From Sphaeroforma sirkka (taxonomy: Eukaryota > Opisthokonta > Ichthyosporea > Ichthyophonida): DNA of 44,789 bases. How positions within the stretch are numbered: position 1 is the first letter of the stretch; each line of letters opens with the position of its first letter. The stretch spans positions 1 through 44,789 of the forward strand of contig LUCW03000878.1 in NCBI GenBank assembly GCA_001586965.3, in the 5' to 3' direction. The position numbers and the translations under genes were made by a program. Of this stretch, positions 36,239 to 44,789 are shown one piece after another. Below the pieces are notes generated by a model. It did not search any database. It was not told the origin of the DNA and saw nothing but the letters and a program-made list of their open reading frames with translations.

Positions 36239-36910
36239 CTATTTGCGGAATATTAGACCATGATGCCTAATCAATGCGACTACGACAGTGCATAAAACTC
36301 CCGCGACTACACAAAAGCCAAATTCCATTTCATTTCTTAAATCTACGTTGTCGACATCTAAGGCGTTTATATCAGTTTTCATATAGCCGATCTGTCTTTG
36401 AAGACTCGCGATATGGTACCTCGTATCATCGCGTTCCGCGGCATCCACTGTTATGGTGTTACTTTCATCCACCTCATCGCATTCACTAGTACATGGAGTC
36501 CGGTGAACGGGACAATTGTCTGCATGCGTTATCATCTGTTCAACACTTAACAATTCTGGGCATGGCGTTTGAATGTGAGATAGGTGCGTCCGCCACCTCT
36601 TTCTCTGTTTGTGTGTGCATCTCACTTTTAAATCCAGAACCTGTCGCTGTATGACTTGTGAATGTCGGTAGCTATTATCATCATCGTGAGTAAGCTGTGT
36701 ACGACATACAGGACAATTGGAGCATCTGTTATTCGGATCCGAAAGCCATGTTTCGAGGCAACTCCTGCAAAATAGGTGTCCGCAGACAGTCTCGCACGCG
36801 TCTCTGGCTGGGTATTGGCATATCGCACATAAGAGAAGGTCTGGTACGGGAGTGATAAAGTGAAAGTCGTATCCTTGCTGCTGCTGCTGGCGTGTATTTG
36901 CTTGTGACAT
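36239..36910 (-). CDS. Membrane-anchored RING-type E3 ubiquitin ligase, single exon
   Basis: 223 residues. A C3HC4 RING occupies residues 28-69: CAIC (C28, C31), C43-G-H45, C48, C51, then C66-P-V-C69. The motif GHLFCRSCLETW is typical of RING domains that recruit an E2. A Cys/His-rich stretch follows (about 97-140: CTHK, CPEL, HADNCP, HRTPC), resembling a TRAF-type finger but not a full match. Residues about 150-195 are a charged likely coiled coil (IASLQRQIGYMKTDINALD). Residues 197-214 form one hydrophobic segment (CVVAGVLCTVVVALI) followed by a basic tail. This suggests a tail-anchored protein with the RING in the cytosol. The start at 36910 is the first Met. A glutamine run (QQQQQ) sits near the N-terminus. 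The partner and target are unknown. It is one of three intronless genes in the window. Confidence 0.85.
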   Translation of the reverse strand: MSQANTRQQQQQGYDFHFITPVPDLLLCAICQYPARDACETVCGHLFCRSCLETWLSDPNNRCSNCPVCRTQLTHDDDNSYRHSQVIQRQVLDLKVRCTHKQRKRWRTHLSHIQTPCPELLSVEQMITHADNCPVHRTPCTSECDEVDESNTITVDAAERDDTRYHIASLQRQIGYMKTDINALDVDNVDLRNEMEFGFCVVAGVLCTVVVALIRHHGLIFRK

Positions 36911-37841
36911 TGTATTGAGTACACTATGTCTGTCTCGTATGACTGATGATACGGTTCCTAATTACTTATTGTCGCATATGCATGTTGGTCTTCTCACTGT
37001 AATTATAAATATTCCACTATGCTCGACAGTAAAATGATCGTTCATGTTTTCGAAAGGTATTGAGTATTCAGACTTGTGACTCTGAATATATTGGATTCAG
37101 TAATATATGAATGTCCCCGATCTAAATGTGGGTCACAGAACTATTTTACTCCTTGTACTGATCTAACTGATAAGCCTCAAAAGTTCAGTGGACAGACAAT
37201 ATGAGAAAAACAGTCAAAAACCTGACGCTGTGCAGTCCGAACCTCATTGCGTTTTACGTTAGAGCATGTAATAATCAATACGCTTAACGTTTACGATCGT
37301 ATTTCAGTGTGGTTCTGCATACATATGTTTGACGAAGGGTTTACGTTTACACTTTTGCTGAGGTCACAGGTGCAATTTACGACTCTTCCCATATGTTTGG
37401 GCCATATCCTGTTGTCCCTATGACAGTTATAAAGTTTAAAAACATACCAAACTATATACCGTTACGTTTACGCTAAACGGATACACTGAGCTACCACATG
37501 CGTACCGATTTGATGACAGCATCATTGAAAAGAAAAAAAGAACCTTTCAAATCTGAAATCCTCATTGTGTCAATATTGCTATAATATGTCGATTCGAACC
37601 TCTCCTGTGATTGTCACTGTACGGGATTCTTGCTCGCTTCTCCTATGTGATGTCCATGACATGGTCTGTTACACACATGTAGGTCTCGCATGGTACGACG
37701 TTGTAGTCTGAGAAGCTGGATGCAAGCTATCTGTTCCAATGTTCAGAATATAGTGTTGTGTTTTTGAAAGCATCTCTTGACTAAGAACCCCATGGCAATG
37801 TATTACGCTCAAGAGCTATGACAAAGAGTTCGCCGTTGGGC
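36911..37841. other. Spacer upstream of the RING gene
   Basis: 0.9 kb with no recognised gene. ACGTTTACG-like words occur near 37276, 37340 and 37460 and may be promoter elements of the RING gene, 350-570 bp from its start. A related word lies in the PRPF4/polymerase spacer. Confidence 0.4.
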
Positions 37842-37865
37842 TTTATTTGTCCTTCCTACTTTATT
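37842..37865 (-). terminator. Two polyadenylation signals for the small 38-kb gene
   Basis: Minus-strand AATAAA at 37847-37842 and 37865-37860, 121-144 nt beyond the stop at 37986. Confidence 0.5.
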
Positions 37866-37985
37866 TTGTTGTCAAGAGTCTATATGTACAAATACATATC
37901 CATATGTCCATGTGTATATGCATATGATACGGCTACAAGCGTTTTTGAAATCTCAAGCTTGTATCTTTGTATATATACACCTTAT

Positions 37986-38300
37986 CTATAACGGCCCCGG
38001 AGTCTGGTCCAAACTTCTTCCATCAGTCTCGAAGTACCCAATCTCATCTGAGCTCGCATCGAAGTTCGACTTCGCCGGCGAACTCAGATGTGCTCGCATA
38101 ACACTCGGTATAAACGTGGGCAGAATATTTGGCAGTGGGGGCAAGGATAAATTGACCGAAAGTCCAGTACAAAACTCGTAGAGGCCACTGGGGATGTTCA
38201 GCCCACTCTCCTCGACCCAGGGTTTGAGTCGTTGATCTAGGGTGTATGTGGTGTCGATAAAACTGGGTGCAGATGTACGGCCGAATCGCGTTGATCTCAT
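37986..38300 (-). CDS. Small protein of unknown function, 104 residues
   Basis: A single open frame starting ATGAGATCAACGCG and ending GGGCCGTTATAG. The composition looks like a real soluble protein: APSFIDTTYTLDQRLKPWVE, SGLYEFCTG, and a proline patch (LPPLPNILPTF). No signal peptide, membrane segment or known motif is visible. Two AATAAA signals lie at sensible distances downstream. The ATG is preceded by AAAAAG and follows an acceptor-like CAACTCAG about 25 nt upstream, so an upstream exon could exist and the 5' end is uncertain. The codon pattern and the polyadenylation signals are the main reasons for calling it. Confidence 0.5.
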   Translation of the reverse strand: MRSTRFGRTSAPSFIDTTYTLDQRLKPWVEESGLNIPSGLYEFCTGLSVNLSLPPLPNILPTFIPSVMRAHLSSPAKSNFDASSDEIGYFETDGRSLDQTPGPL

Positions 38301-38425
38301 CTTTTTGCCGCTTCCTCGTGCTGAGTTGAGTGATTAGAAGCACATGTATTGCAATAAGTTTGTGTGGGGCTTTATTGATTAAGAGCTCATTATCAATTGT
38401 ACAGCACATATATAATATATAACAT

Positions 38426-38475
<50 letters not shown>

Positions 38476-38523
38476 GCATATACATACATACACATACATT
38501 CATATATATATATATATACACAA

Positions 38524-38612
<89 letters not shown>

Positions 38613-38978
38613 ATACACATAGCCATACAGATAGTTCTGCATATGATCATAGCTGCGCGCATTGATTTATGCATATGTATAGGTATGTATAGGCATGCAC
38701 AGGCATGCATATGCATGGTTTATGTGTTTATGTATATGTATATGCATATGCATGCGTATGTGTATGTATGTGTATGCATATGCATATGCATATGCATATG
38801 CATATATGTAACATGTGTGTATATGCATACATGTATATTCCTCAACCCGAAAATATATTCGTATATATTTGAAGCACATACGTTCATGCACATGAATATA
38901 AGCTTGCACATGAATATGTGTTCATGATGTATGTATTTTTTTGTGTTCAATCACACGTTGACACGTTCATATGTTCAA

Positions 38979-39009
<31 letters not shown>

Positions 39010-39208
39010 AACCATATGTCCGTATTATATATATAATATAATATATATACATATATATATATATATGTATGTCTATGTAAGTATATGTATATACATACGT
39101 GGGTGCAAACATGTATTTATATTATGATTATATTATCCTATGTCTGTATATGTATATTATATGATAATATAATGTATTATAATATATTGTAATATGCTAT
39201 TATATATT

Positions 39209-39266
<58 letters not shown>

Positions 39267-39817
39267 AGTACAAAATAGGTACACTTTTATTAATTCTTAT
39301 TTCGCACGGTATACAAAACTATATGCCTGTATCCACACATATATGTACATGTATATACACGCACATACTTATATTTAATACTTGCTAATCTAATTATGTC
39401 ATGTACTGATTGTGACACATGCCTTTGAATAGAGATACTTATATGCTCGTATATTTACAAAGGCATATATTTATCTAAGATACACCAAGGATCGTTCAAT
39501 GAAACCATGTTTTAAAGAAGTTTGTACTTCAATACCAACTAGTAATATCCATTGGAGTCTCCAAATTCATGACACACATACATGTTATGACATAGACTCC
39601 TGATGCTTATATAAACTATGCGTATGAAATGGACATACAAACTAGGTTTCTATAGCGCTGCATGCCCGACGCATGAATCATCGCCACCGCGTACGATCAC
39701 ACATATATCTGCTTATTGCAGACGTTACGGTCTGCGTACTTTAGGTAAATGCGTATGGGACCAAAGTACTATAGAAAGAACAACCCAACCCCATGCAAGT
39801 TATAGTGACAACACAAG
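38301..39817. other. Microsatellite-rich spacer
   Basis: (TA)n at 38430-38460 and 38526-38612, ATGCATATGCAT repeats at 38680-38810, (TA)n at 38985-39009 and 39217-39260, with ATAATATA words between. 39.3-39.8 kb is ordinary AT-rich sequence. No gene was recognised. Confidence 0.75.
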
Positions 39818-42068
39818 TTAACACGTACTCGGACTAGCGTTTGCTGATATGGGAACGGTTCCATATTCACTGACATCTATGCACGCTACTAAGATAGAAT
39901 GCATACAAATGTCAAGTTGAGGTACAAGACACGTATGTGATGCAAAAAAAAAAAAAAAAAGACGTGCAAAGCTTATGCTTCCGCTTACTACCATAAGTGG
40001 ACGCACGCGGCTTTTGCACGGAACAGGAAACGTATTCAGGTTTACGTTTCAACTTGTAGAGTAAACGTTTTTTAACAACAGCATTCGTATATAATAGAAA
40101 ACGTATTCAGGCTTACATTCTCTCTTGAGAAGGGTTGGTCACCCGGCTCTGCGCCTTGCTCAGCGTACCAAATCACGACTATAAAAATGAAAATCAATTA
40201 AATAATGTATCAAAGCTACTCTGTCTTGTCTACGGAACGCAACAGAAACAGCATTCACACACAATCGAAACCGTATCCAGACTTACATTTCCGCTTGCAC
40301 AGAGGTGGATCGCCCAGACTCCGCGTTTTGCTCAACATCGTAGAGCACGACGACAACGAGTCGAAGCTCTTAATATGTTCCAGTTTTGTAGTGGGACTGC
40401 CGGTGCTGTAGGTACGCATGAGCATGTTCACATCATCCCGTATCACCCCCCCACCCAGCTCCGAGCCCGAGCATCCCTTCACCCCACTCGGCTCCGTAGT
40501 ACTCCTGCGTCTGTCGGCTCCACGGGTGTAGTCTATGAACCGCAGCACGGCCGGGGCTTCCATAGACGACGCATAACTCTCAGACATGCTGCGAGTGCCC
40601 TTCTTGCGGTACGCCCTTCTCGCGCCCATGTAATGCAACGCCGGCGGCGAACTGTTGGGGCTGAATGCATGTGTGTGCGTGCGGGTGCTTGGCTCGATTG
40701 CCTTCCGTGCCCGTGTTTTTCTGCGTGTGTGTGTATGTGCATTGGGGTACGTAAGTGTGGGTGGGTGTGGCTCGGTGTGTGGGTGGGTGTGGAGACCTAT
40801 GTCGGTCTTGTCCTGCACCTTTAAAGACCCCTGGGCGTCAGGGTACGCGCTGAGGACCTCCTTCGCATGCTTAGCTGGATGGGGCGTGCGCATGAGTGAA
40901 ATAGACGTGTCTACATAGTCATGGTCGTGTGTGTCTGGGTACCTGTGTGTACGGCTGTGTGCGTAAGGGTAATCGTGTGTATCGCTGTGTGGTGTATGGT
41001 CAAGTTTCAGGGCATTCGGCGATGTTGACCTGTGGTTTACAGACATCCCGGTAGGACTGCTTTCAGGTGAAATGAGAGAGATATAGATTGGTTAGTAAAA
41101 GGCCACATATAAGCAAACAGACAGCCTGCACGAGGATATAATATAGCCATTTAGTTGCTGTAAATTGTATCTGCACAGTAGAACTTCTCATAGCTACCTT
41201 TCTATCCGACAACACATACAACTATAACCCCGATATATAAGGCTCTTATCTTACCTGTAGTTCTGTAGATGCACCACCAGAAGAGGTGCATGGGGTACAG
41301 ACTGCAGTGTGTGTAAGCTCACAGCCCCCAAGATTACCTGATCCCAACAACATACAAACCACAGCTACGATACCACACACAGTACCCACACTATCCGGAC
41401 CAACACTAGGCACACCAACATACACCCACCCACCTGTAATCATTCAAATGCAACGCCACGGGAGGTGCACTAGGTACAGCCCCCACCGAGTGTAAGCTCA
41501 CGGTATCCCCGTCGGCTTTGCCTTTATCCCAACCAGCTGCGTGCACGCTCAGGTGCGTCTTCGTGGTGTGTATCCTGGATTGCCCGCGTAGTGAGAGGTC
41601 AGTTCGGTACTTTCCTGTTGATGACATGTTGTGCTGTTCCCACTGGGCATGGGCGCGCTCGCGCTGTTGCTGGGCTCTCTGGTCATGCATACCTGCCACG
41701 GAGTGAAGGTTATAAAAGCTCTACTTTATGAGTATAGAGCAAAATTTTAGCAATATGCATCTAGGTATCTATGCCAAAATTTAGGTTCAAATACATACAA
41801 ACATACAGCCATACACACACACACACACATCTAAATTGATGTATAGATAAAGAGATATATACACATATATACCAATACAAATTTATACATACAAAAAATA
41901 CACACACACATATATATATATATGGATGTGTGTGTGTGTGTGTAAGTATGTATGTTTGTGTGTGTATGCGTGTATATATATATATATAATATTTTGTATA
42001 AAAAACATGAATAATGCATATTCAAAATAAATAACATCATATATATATGCATATATTAATACACACAT

Positions 42069-42130
<62 letters not shown>

Positions 42131-42381
42131 CATAATATGCATAACATATTATGCATATTATATCCATCAATGTATACACATACATTTACATGCACATATA
42201 TGGATGCATAGATCACATGCATGCATGCTTACATTACATGCACACAATACACGTACATATATGCATGCATATGCATATATATACATACATAATATATACA
42301 TATGTATATGCATATGCATATATAATTATCATACATAATGACATGAACAATATATATGTAATATATATATATATATATTAT

Positions 42382-42417
<36 letters not shown>

Positions 42418-42493
42418 AACATATGCATATATATACATATATATATATATATATTATTATACATGTATATGTATTTTTTATGTGTGTATATTT

Positions 42494-42526
<33 letters not shown>

Positions 42527-42527
42527 C

Positions 42528-42576
<49 letters not shown>

Positions 42577-44283
42577 AGTGAGTGAGTGTGTGTGTGTGTT
42601 TGTGTGTATAAGCATTATTATCTGAAAAGCAAACGTCAGTTTGCCAAACAAATGTATAGACAGATTGGCACGTGTTGAATTTACCTGACCGCATCAGATA
42701 GATATATAGACAAAATTTATGGCACCTAAGCGATATGTATAACCAGCGCAACGCAAGTATACAAAGGTAAATGTTTGCTTAACTATATATCAAACCCAAT
42801 GAATTTACGTTTTTATATATCTATGACACGGCTACGTTATGATATATCGAACGTATTACATTTTCTACTACCTTATATATAATATAGCATACTGACATTT
42901 ACATACAGTCACAACAGCAGCCGAACAATCAATAAATGTACCAGCAATGTACGGTAAATAAAACAGCCACAACATCAGCCGAATAAACAATAAACGTACC
43001 AGCAATGTCAGCCAGTGACGCTAAGGCACTGATCGCCTCGCTCGAGTTGGGAGATATCTCCACCGCGTTGCGCATGTACGACGCACGCGTCACAGGTGAC
43101 GTCACGGTGATTACGTCACCGGAACAGACCACGTGATCGTCCACGTCCATGGGATTGGGCTCCGCGAGCGTGGCGTGGAAGCTGGCATACTCAGCTGACT
43201 GGAGGGATGTGGTTGTGGTTGTAGTTGTATTGGGGGTTGTGATATCTGTGTGGGGGTCTGTGCTGGTGAGGTTGGTACTGTGTGTCTGTGTGTACCCGAT
43301 GGTGTGCGATTGGTCTGTCGCTTCACTGTTCGGTACCTGCGTCTGTGTATGCTGCTTGTCCCCCTGTGTCACATCCCCGCCATCCCTTTGGGCTTGCCGT
43401 TGCCCATCCTCATACCCATTGCAGCTCGGGTGAGTCTCGGACGCATCGGATTCATAAGCCATCGACACATCTCCGTCACCACCACATAGTGCGGTTGCCT
43501 CCTGCATGGCCGCCATGTCACTGTGTGCACTCTGCATACTAGGCCTGGCTTTTTCAGGCTGGTTTGACCTTGGCGTAGTACTCGCCATAACACCTGGTAC
43601 TAACGGACCCTTGGCCCCATCCGTATGGGATTCGGTGCAAGCAGCTGTACTAGTCAGGCCCTGTCCCAGTACTCTGTGGTCGTAGAGCTCGTGTGGTTTC
43701 CTCCTACCTACACCTTCCCTAATAGGTAGAGCGTCTCGCATCACCCCGCCCTCGGCTGCACCAGCGTCATCTTCGCACAAATCCCCGCCATCTACACTGG
43801 CCCTGAACCTCATCCCGCCTTCCGTCCCGGTATCCCCACCGAGCCTGATTCTATTCATCTTGGTGTACCGCGTTTCCGGTTCTGGCGAGGACGCCCGCCT
43901 GACCAGCGAGTCGAGATGACTCCGCACATTCTTCGCACTGTTATGTGTGCTCAAAACCTTACGCGACGGCGACGCAGATGGGTCGATGGTGTCCTGCGAG
44001 GGGTCTAGGAGGTCTGCATGGGGCCACTGTAGGTCTTGTAGGTCTTCTACAGTAGCGGCCTGTGGGGGTGTGTGGGGGGTGTCTTGGATGGGGTGCAGTT
44101 GATCTTCTTCGGCCGAGGAGACATTGATTTTGCTGGGTGCTGGTACGGGGTTTGTGGGGTCGGTTGGTGATTGCGACTGCAAGCGTAGGCTTTTCCCCGG
44201 GCAGGTCTGTACAGGGGCGCTCACATGCACATACTGTACGTGTCCGTAGAGGTCTGTAGCAGTCGGGAACGTCTGCCAGCAAC
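39818..44283 (-). CDS. Large C2H2-finger protein with low-complexity regions, last four exons (5'-incomplete)
   Basis: Exons in order: 44283-43000, 41692-41434, 41059-40287, 39888-39818 (stop). All are GT-AG with phases 1, 1, 2, 1 that join cleanly, giving about 795 residues in the window. The first exon opens inside a zinc finger. After the acceptor CCCTGTAG it reads [20 protein letters not shown], the second half of a CxWxGC-type C2H2 finger; the first Cys must be on an exon to the right. The rest is Ser/Thr/Pro/His-rich and probably disordered, with a His-Thr repeat in the third exon ([12 protein letters not shown]) encoded by CA/TG-like DNA, plus basic patches (TRRKTRARK). The role is unknown; a DNA-binding or regulatory protein is only an inference from the finger. 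A Met at 44317 lies in the upstream intron and is not a start. The three larger exons each have donor-side duplicates. Confidence 0.72.
40020..40185 (-). repeat. Two echoes of the 3' end of the C2H2 gene's third exon
   Basis: One copy lies at about 40066-40185, offset 170 bp from the exon end at 40287, with donor GTAAGC in place of GTAAGT. The trace [14 protein letters not shown] matches [15 protein letters not shown] shorter third copy, around the donor only, lies at 40020-40065 (AACGTATTCAGGTTTACG). Confidence 0.8.
41255..41335 (-). repeat. In-frame echo of the 3' end of the C2H2 gene's second exon
   Basis: Offset about 179 bp downstream of the exon at 41692-41434. It reads [19 protein letters not shown] then QNYR, against [19 protein letters not shown] then NDYR, and ends CTACAG then GTAAGA, a better donor than that of the exon. 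It is open over the aligned part, but no good acceptor of the right phase precedes it. Confidence 0.82.
41810..42570. repeat. (CA)n, (TA)n and ATGCAT-rich microsatellite region
   Basis: (CA)n at 41814-41829 and 41901-41909, TGTGTG at 41927-41942, a pure TA run at 42077-42124, CATGCATGC blocks near 42218-42270, and TA runs at 42362-42380 and 42500-42565. It fills the intron between the first two visible exons of the C2H2 gene. Confidence 0.93.
42909..43010 (-). repeat. 58-bp tandem duplication of the C2H2 gene's 1.3-kb exon donor
   Basis: The unit spans the exon end and donor: CATTGCTG then GTACGTTTATT at 43000, and CATTGCTG then GTACATTTATT at 42942. The second donor is out of phase with the next exon. 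Confidence 0.85.
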
Positions 44284-44789
44284 CTACAGGGATAAAAGGA
44301 CCGTATCGGGTGAACAAGGACGCGTGGTTGTAGAAATGGGAGTGCGTGTGAACGGCGTTTTTTCATGGATCTACTATAGTTAGTTGTTGCTTTCAGTTTA
44401 TCGAGGAGACTCGATACCTATAATTGTAGATATAGAAAGTAATCAACCTTATATCAATTATATTAGCAATATAGTCATGGAAAAGGAAAAATTAGGATGC
44501 AGAGTCCACATAAAATTGTGATCATATGTAAAGAGCTTGAAAAAGATATTACGCATAGATGTATTGGTATATATATGCGCAACTTTGTGAGGGGTATCTT
44601 GAAAAGACATCGTGTGTTTATATAATCTCACTGGGAAATGCATAAATATATTCTACATAAACTTAAAGGGTATGTGGAAAAGGGTTTTTGAGGTTGACAT
44701 GCGTCTAAGTATGTCCATATACACATATATACAAGGATTTAACGGTATAAAACCCTCGCTACGATGCATTTATCTCATCGTGACATACA
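44284..44789. other. Intron or upstream sequence of the C2H2 gene, right edge
   Basis: The acceptor of the 1.3-kb exon lies at 44285-44284. To its right I see no convincing exon. The segment is AT-rich, with TATATATGCG near 44570. Confidence 0.5.

Noticed and set aside
40135-40824. 229-codon plus-strand frame
   Set aside because: Antisense of the C2H2 gene's third exon, whose splice sites and phases support the minus strand.
44288-44317. Met at 44317 as the start of the C2H2 protein
   Set aside because: An acceptor (CCCTGTAG) lies between it and the zinc-finger half, and phase-1 continuity argues for an upstream exon.

Overview
This window is nuclear DNA from an intron-rich eukaryote. The genes are split by spliceosomal introns with GT-AG ends, and the exon phases agree from one exon to the next. 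Several 3' ends carry AATAAA. One intron holds a yeast-type TACTAAC branch point. The introns and intergenic spaces are loaded with (TA)n, (CA/TG)n and ATT microsatellites. The gene set (Prp4, a Vac1/Rabenosyn-5 protein with two FYVE fingers, a BRCT family-X DNA polymerase) and the genome style fit a unicellular opisthokont. An ichthyosporean such as Sphaeroforma is my tentative guess, not shown by the sequence.

Layout. 244-6151 (minus): N-terminal exons of a BRCT-containing family-X DNA polymerase (Pol lambda/mu/TdT/Pol4 type), running off the left edge. 6152-7018: a head-to-head intergenic spacer. 7019-17840 (plus): a complete 11-exon PRPF4/Prp4 gene (U4/U6 snRNP protein, SFM motif plus seven WD40 blades). 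17.84-22.57 kb: a long gene-poor, microsatellite-poor stretch. 22566-24305 (plus): an intronless, bacterial-looking FAD-dependent oxidoreductase. 25037-33273 (minus): a Vac1/Rabenosyn-5 gene (C2H2, FYVE, FYVE, coiled coils). 36239-36910 (minus): a single-exon RING E3 ligase with a C-terminal membrane anchor. 37986-38300 (minus): a small single-exon gene of unknown function. 39818-44283 (minus): the 3' four exons of a large C2H2/low-complexity protein, 5'-incomplete.

The most unusual signal is that exon-intron borders in all four multi-exon genes are repeated as decayed tandem copies ('echoes') in the neighbouring intron. Each echo carries part of the exon plus its splice site. Acceptor-side echoes occur in the polymerase and PRPF4 genes, and donor-side echoes in the Vac1/Rabenosyn and C2H2 genes. 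Some are ancient and degenerate, such as FYVE exons with lost zinc ligands. One is open in frame with a strong donor. One is a perfect 135-bp duplication. One is an array of about eight near-identical 3' splice sites. A second theme is degenerate TTTAGGG telomere-like sequence close to splice sites: G-rich just after two 5' splice sites, and C-rich just before two 3' splice sites.

No viral, retroviral or other mobile-element coding sequence was recognised. Exon models were derived by hand from splice consensus, phase continuity and family resemblance. No alignment or database search was run.
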